This document shows, piece after piece, positions 40,509-52,865 of a stretch of DNA of 64,000 bases. Position 1 is the first letter of the stretch; every line of letters starts with the position of its first letter. The translations under genes were made by a program, and so were the position numbers. The stretch is from the NCBI RefSeq assembly GCF_003254395.2, contig NC_037640.1:186001-250000 (forward strand). Direction: 5' to 3'. A model generated the notes under the pieces. That model did no database searches. It had not been told where the DNA came from and saw nothing but the letters and a program-made list of their open reading frames with translations. The DNA comes from Apis mellifera. Taxonomy: Eukaryota; Arthropoda; Insecta; Hymenoptera; Apidae.

Positions 40509-40981
40509 TTAGCTCCAATTTGATTCAACATAAGATGGTGCATATTGATAGCTCGCATATTTATCTCCATAGCCACCGCCATAACTGATACATATTGAAG
40601 ATTAACCGTTAAAATTATCGTATTAAACGTTACAATAAATAAATTGATAATAAAAATATTAAAATTAAATTTGAATCTCAAAAAATATACTCACTATTTA
40701 GCTTTATATAAACTAGCTCCTACAAGTCCAGCGCCGATAAGAGTCTTAGCTCCAAAAACAGTACCACCCAATAATAATGCTTTCTTACCAATTACAGTTG
40801 CTCCAACGAGCAAAGGTAATTTAATTAAAGGAGATCTCTTAACACGAACTATTTGTTCTTTCTCAATTTTGTTGTTATTTATAACTGAAGCACGATTTTC
40901 TCCATATATAATCACGGATAAGGTATGGATATAATTAACAAGCAATAATGTTATAAAGATAAAAATGTATAACGATTTCAT
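40509..40981 (-). CDS. Small secreted protein with RVKR processing site (120 aa), paralog 2
   Basis: Coding exons in transcript order: 40981-40695 and 40584-40509; 363 nt, 120 residues plus stop, phase 2 at the junction (ta|t). The signal peptide spans about residues 1-21, RVKR lies at 46-49, followed by a hydrophobic stretch (LLVGATVIGKKALLLGG, then LIGAGLVGASLYKAK) and a Tyr/Gly-rich end (YYGGGYGDKYASYQYAPSYV, then ESNWS). The LIGAGL core and the phase-2 intron just after it are shared with the gene at 37319-37940, as is the 5'UTR intron ending exactly at the ATG. Family unknown. The Gly/Tyr-rich end recalls cuticle or silk-like extracellular peptides, but this is inference. Confidence 0.82.
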
Positions 40982-41191
40982 CTAAAAATCAAAGAAATTT
41001 AAATTTTCTATATGATTTCTAAAAGGAAAAAAAGAGAAAGAATGAAAAAATTAAAAAAAAAATAAAGAAAATTATAATACAATGAAAAAGAGAAAACTAT
41101 AATAAAAATGATTAATCAAATCTTAACAAATTATTATGGATAAAAAGAAATTTTAAAAAAATTTAAAATAAATATGAGAAAAAACATTAAC

Positions 41192-41265
41192 CTCGTCGAA
41201 ATTGATATATTCGTTTCAACAAAATATTCGGATGCTTCAAACTGAATGAAATGACTTTTATATAT
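41192..41265 (-). promoter_or_regulatory. TATA/initiator promoter and 5'UTR exon of secreted-peptide gene 2
   Basis: On the minus strand TATATAAAAG (41264-41255) is followed about 21 nt later by TCAGT (41245-41241), the arthropod initiator consensus. A noncoding exon of about 50 nt runs to a donor GACGAG|GTTAAT (exon end 41192). The intron then ends at the ATG at 40981. Confidence 0.65.
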
Positions 41266-42150
41266 ATGAGATTTTATCCCTTCCACATTGCTAGCATCTC
41301 TTCCTAGTTTTAAAACCGGAATTCACAAATCTTTTTCTGAATTCAAGAGTCATTTTTTTACATATTTGGCATATCCCTTCTTTTAATCTTAGATCATTGA
41401 ATTCATCTTAATTGGTTAAAATTTCTGAATATTTTTTCTATCCTTTTTGAATTTATATTCAATATTGTATCCTTCCATATTATGATTCATAATATTTTGT
41501 CATAAATTAGATGAAAGCTTTAAATTTGTTATCATCGTATAATATACACATTTATTATATAATATACAATGTAAAATAAAATATTTGTCGAAAATTCCAG
41601 AAAGAATGGAACTATATGCATACATACTTTCACTAAACAACAGTTTCTCTAATTTTAGAACCTTGAAAATTCTACTAATTTTAAAGACAAATTATAAAAG
41701 AAGAAAAAGTGTTAAGTAACACAACATTTTTAAATAATTACATAAAAAATATTAATAAAATTAAAATTACTAAAATTATTAAAGCTAAAGAAGAAAAAAA
41801 ATTGAAAGAATTCCTCTCCATATTTCGTTTCCATATTTTATATATATAAAAATTTCAATATTAATATCTATTAATAATTATTATTATATTTATAATAATT
41901 TGATAATTGTTTTTATACATATTATTCGACTTCAGATTTCTTATAACAAAAAAGCTGATAATATCGAAATCAATACTCTCGATTAATCGAAAAATATTCA
42001 TTTAAATTCATTTCGCATGAATATCAATTAAATCAAAAAGAATAATCGCTTGAGGAAATAGTTAAAAAAAAAAAAAAAGAGAAAAAGAAAAAGAAATTTG
42101 TGAAAATAATTTTATCATAGATTGACATAATAAATAAATATAAACTAAAA
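41266..42150. other. Divergent intergenic spacer upstream of Drc2
   Basis: Noncoding AT-rich sequence between the TATA promoter of secreted-peptide gene 2 (leftward) and the Drc2 start (rightward). It presumably holds the Drc2 promoter and 5'UTR. An A-rich tract lies at 42062-42096. No clear core promoter motif for Drc2 was seen. Confidence 0.55.
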
Positions 42151-44926
42151 ATGGGCCCTAAACGAAAACGAACTAGAAGAGCACGTAAACCATTACGTAC
42201 TGTGCAAGAATTGAAAAAAGAAGCATTCTCTCATGAACTTAAGCTTAGTACTTTGAACACGAAACGTTATCAAAGTTTCTGGAGAGAAATGCTTACACGT
42301 ATAAAAATGCCGGATATTTACAAAAAGATCGACATAATTTGGCAAACTTTGGAACATGTTTTTGATCTCAAGGACTACAGGTATAACGAAATAATAAACG
42401 ATCAATTAAAATACATACATATATGATGGAAATTTCCTACATTCGTATAGCATCAGTTTATTACTGGATAGTCTACAAGATGCCGAAGATCAACGTCGTA
42501 GAGCAAACGGTGCTCACATAGAAATATTCAATCGATCTTTGGAAGCACATGAAGCTCGACTAGCAGATATTGATAACTTTTTTCATCAAAAAATTAAAAC
42601 AGCGTTAGCTGATAAAGTCTTTACTTTCGAAAATATTAATTATCATCGAAATCAGAAAGAAACTATTTTACGAAAAATTAACTTATTTGTAAATCAACGA
42701 GGAGAAAATATCGCAAATATCGCAAGAAGTACTGCATTTAGTAAGTAAGTTATTATTAGTAAGATATTATCTATAAATACTTTTTCGCGATTACATGATC
42801 ATATTTGTCTTAATATTCTTATATAATTTTCTTTCTTTATTAAAAATAAAAATATCGTTATTCTTTGTTAACAATTTTAAAATATAAGTTTTATACTTTT
42901 TCACTTCAAAAGGTAGAATTGATGCATTTGTGGAAGATAGAGATAACGAAAAAAGAACAACTATAACGTTACTTCAAAGAAAACTTGAAAATCTTTGGAA
43001 TAACTTGCGAAATGTTTATTCTGATTATCGCAAAAGTATATAAATATTTATTAATAACTAAAAATGATTTGTAAATTAATGATTTGTGAATATTTTTTAT
43101 AATCTTTTTTTATATTTCATTGTAATAGATACTGAAATGCGGCGAAAAGATTACGAGATAATCAAGAACAAGGATCATATTGATCAACAAATAATAACTA
43201 AACAATATCTTCGTATTGCGAATCTTCTTGATGAAATCGTGAAATATCGTAATAAAATTAAATTTCATGGAAAAGAATCTGGAAATGAATTAGAAGAAAT
43301 TTTACGAGAATCAAATTTCTTTCATAATATCTACCGAGAAACGAACGAACGTTTTATTCTTGGTATACATCTTTATATATCTATATATACTTATATACTT
43401 ATTTTTATTATTAATCAATTAAATTAACTGTAATCCTAATTGATCAGGTCATAAAAAAGATAAACATAGAACGATGACAATGTGTAAGGAATATAATCAT
43501 AGTGTAAAACATATGAAAGCTTTGATGATCAAAGCTGAACGTATACTCGCTTATATGCAAATGTGTCGAAAATATGAAACACAAGATGAAAAAATTCTTC
43601 CTATAATGAATAATCATCCTATGCAATTATCACTAACCGATGATAATGATATTATTCCAATTCAAATGGTTAGAATTCAATTCTTTTTATATTTAAAAAA
43701 AAAAAATAGATACGAATCATATCTATAGGTTTGATTTTGTTTTACTTTTTAAAATTTTTTGATACTTTAATCTATTTTCTTGAAAGTTACAATTTATTCA
43801 ATATAATTTCTAAAACAATTTACGATGTACTATTATCCTCCTCTATTATGAAGAAAAAAAAAGATTCCAATGATATAATTATATATTTTGTTTCCTAATC
43901 TTTCTTTCTTTCATTCACTGTCTTTTTCTATTTATATTATGTTATATAATTTATAACATATATAACATATATATTATATAAATATATAACACAGTAATGC
44001 ACACAAGACAATGACTAGAAATAACCACACAAAATATATCTATTCGTTTCGCTGGACGCGACAAATATAACATTAATTTTGAAACTTTTGACACTAATAT
44101 AATTCCAATGTTATGTATTACAAATCGATCTTGAACAATGCGTCAATGGTATCTATAGAAGTATTTCAGAAATTGGAATTCGTCTATTTTAATCAAGAAT
44201 ATCAACTATTGAATGAAAAATATCGAATGAAATAGAAAACAAAAGAATAACACAAATGCTCATTTTATACAAGTATTAAGAATTGATGAAAATAATTTAA
44301 CTAAATATGTTGAAAAAATTATATTACTATTTAAGAATTATATTATATATATATATGTATATATAATATTATATTTATACATAAATACATTGGCATATAA
44401 AGGGAATTTTGAATCTTTTTCAAGTTATGTCAAATCTATTATGTACTACAAAAATGATTCGCTTAAATTTTCAAACATCTGTTATAGATTATATTTAAAT
44501 TATATACATCGTAAATCGTAAATCTCTGCAATATTTCTATAATTTTTGAAAACTTTTTTAAATCTTATTTTAGAAAAAATTATTTACTAAATATTTTTCT
44601 TATAATTTTTAAAAAAGTATTCATATAAAAATTACTACATTTAAGTGCTATTTATTTCTTTATTACATAAAGAATTTTAAAAATGTTCATTCCATTGTAT
44701 ATAGAAAAAAAAACAGATTATTATATTATCAAAATTGAAATCATATTCATTTTATTTTTAGATTACGAAAGATTTTGAACAAACGATTAATTTTTGGCGT
44801 CGATTAGGTTTTGCACAATTAATTACTGCAGAACTTCAAACTCAAAAAGATAAATTATTGATGCAAGCAAATGATCTACGAAAATTAGTAAAAGACTATC
44901 TTGCTGATCAAACAAATTCAACATAA
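42151..44926 (+). CDS. Drc2: Dynein regulatory complex subunit 2 (CCDC65/Drc2)
   Basis: Six exons: 42151-42380, 42451-42740, 42913-43035, 43129-43362, 43448-43668, 44762-44926; 1,263 nt, 420 residues plus stop, all phases consistent. The protein starts with a Lys/Arg-rich stretch (PKRKRTRRARKP) and is otherwise almost entirely coiled coil. Blocks that match the family are SFWREMLTRIKMPDIYKKID with LEHVFDLKDYSISLLLDSL, EDQRRRANGAH, LLQRKLENLWNNLRNVYSDY, and AERILAYMQMCRKYETQDEK followed by ILPI. DRC2 pairs with DRC1 in the nexin-dynein regulatory complex, which links doublet microtubules and controls ciliary or flagellar bending. In an insect it should matter in sperm and mechanosensory cilia. 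The exon 2/3 boundary is ambiguous by one residue identity (Ser-Arg or Ser-Lys). The gene converges with RPN2. Confidence 0.9.
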
Positions 44927-45472
44927 TTCAATATATCTAAGTCAATAAATCAATACAAAAAAAATTTTATTAAAAATTGATTTATTATTGGTACAAATGA
45001 ATATCATCGTTCATAGCCATTTTCTTTTTATACATGGAATAAAGCAAAAAATAGAAAAGTCAGTAAATTTTAAATTTCTTATGCATTTCTGTAACGAAAA
45101 TTATAATTATATGTTTAGATATATTTCAATCTTAACAAATAAAATGTATAAAAATTACAGACTTATTATATAATTGTAATTTTAATCTGTTTCACATTTA
45201 ATTACAATGAAAAATAGTATTGTTATTTATTGTATTAACCGAAAATTACACTACTATAGATACAATAAATATCATTTCATGAAAAGATGAAACACAAGTA
45301 ACAATTCAAATTTATTCGTCACTTTCAACGATTTATTCATTCCAGCAAGGCCAGTTTTTATGCTTTTCTCAGGTTTATTCTTTTCGCTGAATAAATTAAT
45401 TTTCATAAGTTTATTCTTGTGAATATTCTTGTGAATATTCTCACAATTATAAAAATATTATGCTCTAATGAA
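44927..45472. other. Convergent 3' ends of Drc2 and RPN2
   Basis: 546 bp between the two stop codons, noncoding on both strands, shared by the 3'UTRs. Plus-strand AATAAA signals occur at about 44946 and 45031. A short direct repeat, GTGAATATTCTT/C, occurs at 45419-45441. Confidence 0.6.
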
Positions 45473-48400
45473 TTAACGTGACTTATGTTTATGCGCTATT
45501 CGTGATAACATTTTATTGCCTGCGAGAAATGTGACAATACCAAGGCCAACGAGATATCGAAGAGTAACAAACATATTTAGTTTTAACCAAAATATTCCAA
45601 AAAGTGTGAAAATACCTGAAAAACAAATTGATTAAGAATTATTGAAAAATGATAGAATATATATAATTATATCATTCAAGAGGATATACATAAATATTAA
45701 CATTGTTGTGAACTATGGCTACAACTGCAATATAATAATTACACTTGCGAAAATTTCACATTTTTTTATGCCCGAAATACAACAAATTAATCAAAAATGA
45801 TTATTTGTCAAACATTGGGCATATTATATATTATATAATGAATCTCTATCAAAATTACATTCTGCGCAATATAAATCACATATATGTACAATCACATTAT
45901 GTACAAATTCTTTAAACGATGAATCTATCTATACAGTCTGATATACTATACTAAAAATTCAAACTTATCTATAAATAACATCAATAAATATAAATATTAA
46001 AGTCAAATAAAAATATTTATCTATTAATTAAATATATATATTTAATAAATATATAATATATTTAATAAAATATATATTTTGATTTTGTAAAATATATCTT
46101 TATGTCATTTATAATTATAAATAATGTTTCTTATCCATACATGAATAAAAAAATAAGTATAAGATATTCAACAGAATAATGTGCAATTTTTAAAACATTT
46201 TCAATAATATAATAAAAAAAATATTTTAAACAAAAGTTCATTTATTTTATATACAAATTATAATACTTAAAATCTTCAAAAAATGCTCTTTTGTATAAAA
46301 AATGAAAATTAAACTTGATTCTTTTAAATAATATGTATTTTTAATTTCATAGTTATTTTTCACAGATTTTAAATTATCTTTAAATGTTACTTAATTTTCC
46401 TTATGCGACAATTCACCAATAGTAATTTTAATTTTTTATAAAAAGAAGAATTTTTGAAGATTTTAAATATTATAATTTATAAATGATTAAAAATAAATCA
46501 AATTTTATTTGAAATATTTTTTTATTGTATTATGAAAATGCTTCATATAATATAAATCGTGCACCATTTATGTATTGAATACCCTTATCTTATTTTTATA
46601 TTCTAATAAATATTTTTATATTTTTATATTCTAAGCAAATAAAATTAATAATATTAAAATATAAATATAAATATTTCAATATTAAAATATTTATAAAATA
46701 AATTAGATAATAAATTTATCTAACTTATTTTATATTTAATACATTATAAATTGTTCACATTATAATATATAAATTTATGATATATTTCTTTCATTTCATT
46801 ACAAAAATTTATTATTTTATTAAATATAAAATACTTACTTCCCAATCCCAGATGAAATATAACCGCACTAAATGAAAATGGAAAATTTGATATATTCACT
46901 CCAAGTTTAGCCCATAAAATAAATAACAAAAGAACCGGTGCTAAACATAAACCAGTAAATAAATTTGAAACAAAGGCAGGAGGTCTCTTCTCGGGTTCAC
47001 GAAACATATGCTACAACATATAAATATTTTTTTTAATTTACATTTATTTAAAATTATATTAATTTATATTTATAAAAACATTAAGTTTAAAAAAATGTCC
47101 GTCAAAATGTAAACGTTTAAATATAAATATATAAACATTTGTAATTATTCTAAATATTATTTTATTTAGAAAAATAGAAAAATATATCTGACAGCAATAA
47201 TATTTTTCCAATGTTAAGGAGGCAATAGAATCAGAAAAAAGATTGCTATCGCTAACGAGCATTGGTTTGTATTAGTTAGTAATACACAAAACGAAAAAAA
47301 CATTATTTGAATATCAATAATAAAACAAAATTTATACCTTTATTTCTGGTTTTGTCGAATAAACATTAGACTTGGACTTGTAAAATACATTTTTATCTGT
47401 TCGTTCGGACGAAGATGGCTCAGGAAATTTCAAACTAACTGTTGCCACTGTCCATTGGAAAGGATTACTCAATATTGCATCACCAATAATTAATTCTACA
47501 TTATAATCTCTACTTTGATAATTGAAATTTGCTGCTGCAGTTCCTACAGGCTAAAATATTTCAAATAGAAATAAACAATGATAATTTAAATAATTTCAAG
47601 AAATTTCATTACAATTATTTTAAAATATAAATACCATATCAAATTTATAAAGATGTGATGTATCTGCTTCAGCAACAAAAAGAATTTCATGCCCTTTCTT
47701 ATCATTTTTTGAAATAGACATGGAAGAAAGTCGTACAAATGCTTGATGTGTGCGCATAGGTTTTTTATTGGCATTATCTCTTAATAAAAATCTCATAACT
47801 AATTTTTGTTGAGAATCAGCTTCAATTTTTTGTGACAACTTCTCAGGGAAAAGTATTCTATAAAGCAAAAAAGCATCAAATTAAATATTATATTTATCAT
47901 ATACACATCGATTTTATATGGAATATATTATATGGATGTTATATATTCATATTATTATTAAAATATATTATTATAACATCTATTATTAAAATTTTTATTA
48001 AATTACCGTGTAAGTTTTGGTTGAGTAGTTTGATCAGCATCAGCAGTACCAATTTCCATATAATCGACCATTACATCGCAAAGAACTTTCACTGTAACGA
48101 TATTGGTTACTGATCCAGCTATAATTGATATTTTATAAAATCCACGTTCTGGTTTCATTTCCATAAAATTCATAGTAAATAAAGTTCTAAAATTTAATAA
48201 GTAAAAATCTTAAATCATTAAAATCTTTTGTAATATATATATAAGATATCCCAAACAAAGTGGAAACATCTGTTAAGATTCCTAAAATAATTTCAAACAA
48301 TATTTTTCTTTACAAAAACTTTTGTTACGGCTTTGTTAATAAATTATGAACAAAAAATACTGACCAATCACAGAACTTAGTTGAGCTGCTACAATAACAT

Positions 48401-51400
48401 TGACATATTGTGTCAACATATCTCAAAGAAAATATATTGAATATAATGAAATATTTTTTTATTGATAAAAAATTAGATCGAATTATATCATGAACAATGA
48501 ATAAATAAATAAATATAATATTCAACACACTTTCAATATGTTGCTTGGACTTGTTCGTATTCAATTAATAATACATGGCTAATGCTATTGTTTAATGCAT
48601 GAATAGATTACACCCTGATTGACGAGTGTTTTTTGTTAATAACTCGTTAACAAAATCGGAATTAAATTTTTGCAAAGAAAAATATTGCTTGAAATTATTT
48701 CCAAATTAGAATCTTCTTTATGATGTTTCATTCTTGAGATATCTTATATATATATATATATATATATATAAATTGTTTGTTGAACTTCTTGATCTTTTCT
48801 AATTCTAACGAAAGATTAAAAGATTGTTCAACAAATACTATACCCCAAGGTATAACCGATTTCGAAAAAAATTCAAATGAATCGGTAAAGTATTGGGGAA
48901 AAACAAGAAGATTAACACTTACTTATCTGTTGTAGAAGATTGCAAATTTTGTTTATTGAATATAATAACATCATCTCCGATTCTAGTTGCAGAATTTGCA
49001 ATTACTTTAAACGTATTAGTTAATGGATTACCTAATATATCACAAACTTTTATTGTAACTAAAGGTTGTTGAATAGAAATGCTAATTTCTTCATTGGCTA
49101 ATGTTACACAAATTGGTTTTTCAAAATCATTGTTTGCTAAAGTCGTTAATGCTGAAAGTAAACTTGTAACACCTCTTGGTGTTTGTACAGAACGTCGTGA
49201 TAAAAGATAATTAGCCATTTTCACTATTTGCTGAAGTGTTAGTGGTGGTTTTTTTTTTAATGTATTGGAAAGTTTAAAAATGCCATTCACCAAGAAACCT
49301 AAAAAAAAAAATAAATTTTTTAAAATGAAATTAAGTTTAACTTGAAAATTAATTGAAAATAGAAATAATTTTTACATTCGCCGCAAAAAGTATATTGACA
49401 TATTTCAAATTTTTATAACTGTTTTTTATTAAAACACTTCATATGCATAAGAATGCTTCTTTATTATTTCTTGAAATAATATACATATTTTAAGTTTGTC
49501 TTAATGAAGAATTAAAATGTATATTGATAAATAAAATATTGATAAATTATGCATACATATAATATAGAGATAAATTAAAAAATATTTTTAGTCATATTTT
49601 CTTATTAAAAAGTTATTTTTTAAAGAAATATATCTTTATGATATTTTTTTGTATTTTATAATGATTTTTCTATTTCTCTATTCATATATTTATAACGTTT
49701 ATAAGTTTTTAAAAAACAATATTATTTTTAAATATTAAAAATTTTTAAAAACTAAAAAATTGTTTCATAAAAAAAATAAAAATTTGAATCATATTTTAAT
49801 TTAAAAAACGCAAATAAAAACAAGATTTCATGATCAAATATCAAAAAAGATATTGCTCATAGTAAATGTAATATTTATAATCATTTAGTATTTGATAAGC
49901 AATTTATAAATAAAAGAAAATATTTTATCTAATAGACTTCTATAATTATTTCAACTACTCAATCACAGAACTGATTTAATATTCATATAATATTATTTTA
50001 GTGATTTGTATATCTAATTTACAAAACAATTGAATTATGTAATTTACAGAATGGATATTTATGAATGTTACATATATACTGTAGAATTTAATAGAATTAA
50101 AAAATTAAAATGTAGAATTTTTTATTTTATAACAAAATATTAGTCATGTAAACACATATATATCAAATTTTTTAAAGAAAATCAATTTATTATAATAGTC
50201 AGTATCAAATTCCGATTTGATTGAAATATTTATTTAAAATATATATAAAAATATTTATAAATAAAATATTTATAAAAATGTAACAAAACATAAAATATAA
50301 TACATTATTATTTTAAAATTATTAAAAAAATTGTAGTCTGAAATCAATCAAAATATAATTAATAAATTAATAGAAAATATACCAAAAAGCCTCAAGAAGT
50401 TATAAATAATTGCAGATATCAAAATTCATACTATTATCATCATATTATTCATACTATTATCATCATTATATCATATTATTTCAATAAAATTTATCATTCA
50501 AATTTTTTTTATATAATTTATTTTTTGTCAATATACTTTTTGCATACAACTAATAAATAAATTTTTTTATTTTGTAATAAGAAACCATATATTTAACACT
50601 AATAAATAATATATAATAATAAATATATAAATAAATTATATAATATAATCATATTATATAAATATATAACATACTTAAATATATGTTTATTTACATAATA
50701 AAATTATATAATATTAAATAATAAAACATTATCAATTAATTATTTAATTTAACTCTCATTTTCAATTTAAAAAAATTATATTTTTCTTGAATTTTCCAAT
50801 ATATTTTTCATACTGAATATAACACTTGAGGATTTTTAGCATTTATCTTTAATTAATACTAGTTACTTTGCAGCAGTAATGCATTCTAAGGTTCTAAATC
50901 AAAGTGGAATATATTAAATTTGATAAATTTATTGCAAAGATTTTTTGATATTAAACTGATATTAAAACTTATATTCTTAAATAGTATTATCAAATATTAC
51001 AAAAATAAAAAATAAAAAAAATTAATAATTTAGTCTTTCAAAACAAAATTTAACTTTGATATTCTATTGTAATTTTAACTAAAATAGTTAATACTTACTA
51101 GTTATTGAAAGACCACCTTCAAATTGTAAATATTGGCCATCTACTTCATCAGCTTGAATAATAGCGTCTTCAATGCGATCAAAAGCGAACATACCACTTG
51201 TTCCAAAATCCGAAGCAATGTGAAATGCATAACCCAAGCTGCTCGTAGAATGTTCAATCAAGAAAAATTAGAACTTGGATTCAAATCTTGTAACTTTTAA
51301 TAAAAATTAAATAAATTATAAGATTAAAATATTAGCAGAGTAGTCGTACTTCCATAAGTTGTCATCCTTTCGTAGCATATTTTGTACTGTTTTTATTATA

Positions 51401-52752
51401 TTGTCAATTTTATCACGTGACAATTTTTCCAATAAAATATTCAGACCATTTACTGCATAATATATTTCCATCATACTTGAAGTTTCTTTCTCTATTGTAT
51501 TTGTAAATATCTATTTAAATAAAATAATTTTCCTTAATCTCTAATAACAAAAATTTTATTAATATATATATCAATATTTTTATTCAGTAAATAAAGTTAT
51601 TCTTCAACATAGAAATCTAGCAGAACGAAAGTCTTGAAACATCATTATATTTAAAAATATATTTAAAAATATTATTTTATAAATTAACCTTATAGAAATA
51701 CAAACCTTTATAATATTAGATAATGAATTGGCTTGACAATTTCCTATGGTTTGCCATATAGATGCAATATGAAAAGCTTTTTCAGTTGTAATGTTATTTT
51801 CATTTTTTATAAGTTTTATCATAAAGTTACAAATATCCTAAAAATCATATAAATCTTATCAAAATATTTGTAAAAGATTTTTAAAATATCACAATAAATA
51901 AATGATTAAATCAGTAAGACTAATCAAGATATCATTATATTTCAATTTTGGCAATATTTCATCATTTATATATTGACAAAAAATATTTTTAAATAAACAA
52001 ACAAAATATTAAAATTTTTCTTACTTGTTTGTTTGATAAAACTTCACCAAGAAATGTATATCCATGAATTGCATAATACATAAATGTAACATCATTTGAT
52101 GTTAAACCTGGTTCAAGTATTTTTTTCAGATGAATTCTATCAGCTGTAGTTAAGTAGGAATTTGTAGATTGTAATATTTCGGTCGAAAAGCAAGTTGTTA
52201 TACCAATAATTGTGACTAATAATGATATAACTGAAAAAAAATGAAACAAATTGATTGATTGAACTCTATTCCTTTTACTTATGATATCTTATAAGAAATT
52301 ATAGTGAAATATTATAATAATGATATATTAAAATTATAATACTTGAAATATTAAAATTTGTAAAAATGGTAATTTGAAATAAAAATATAAAATAATATAA
52401 TATAATATATAAAAAAAAATATAAAAAATATATACATATTATCTATTTAAAAACAAATAAAAATTATTAATGAATTTAAGAATATTAAAAACTTAAAAAT
52501 ATAAGATATATAAATATTTAATAAAATAATTATTAAAATAATCATTAAATTCAAAATGATAAAAATAAAATATAATAAATTGAAACAATTAAAAAAAATT
52601 AGGGGTGTAGTCAATGTAACTAAAATGTGAATGAATATTCAAATATATAAATATATATAAAAATATGATATCTACAAATATTTGTATCCAATTTTATACA
52701 AAAAACGTTTGAAAATAATATATTATTATTCAATACACTTACGGATATTCAT
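45473..52752 (-). CDS. RPN2: Ribophorin II, oligosaccharyltransferase subunit 2
   Basis: Eleven exons in transcript order: 52752-52743, 52230-52025, 51837-51706, 51510-51350, 51241-51099, 49298-48923, 48186-48007, 47857-47635, 47550-47338, 47010-46839, 45615-45473; 1,959 nt, 652 residues plus stop, phases consistent (human protein about 630). It is part of the ER-membrane complex that transfers preformed N-glycans to nascent proteins. Evidence: signal peptide LISLLVTIIGITTCFS, luminal blocks TADRIHLKKIL, SLGYAFHIASDFGTSGMFAF and LQFEGGLSITS, THQAFVRL and EILFVAEADTSHLYKFDM, then the signature MFREPEKRPPAFVSNLFTG and three C-terminal membrane segments, ending with a Lys/His/Arg tail. An upstream in-frame ATG (52815) would add 21 residues ahead of the signal peptide. 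I prefer 52752. The exon 5 acceptor is a NAGNAG type. Confidence 0.95.
49299..51098 (-). other. RPN2 intron 5 (1.8 kb)
   Basis: AT-rich intron with no exon or ORF of note on either strand. A short local duplication (TACTATTATCATCAT...) is visible at 50429-50472. Confidence 0.7.
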
Positions 52753-52865
52753 TGTATAAAGAACACCGGGAACGCCGGCTGCCACGTTGCTGCTCCGGAC
52801 AAAATGGCTCTTCATCCATTGCGCGTGTACGGAAAAATGGACAATTCTTTCCGGAAGTAGTTGGC
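52753..52865 (-). promoter_or_regulatory. RPN2 promoter/5'UTR, GC-rich patch with ETS and YY1-like motifs
   Basis: A conspicuously G+C-rich stretch in an AT-rich landscape directly upstream of the RPN2 start codon. It contains CCGGAAGT (52851-52858), the core ETS/GABP site, and AAAATGGC (52801-52808), a YY1-like site. There is no TATA box. This composition fits a housekeeping promoter. Confidence 0.55.
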
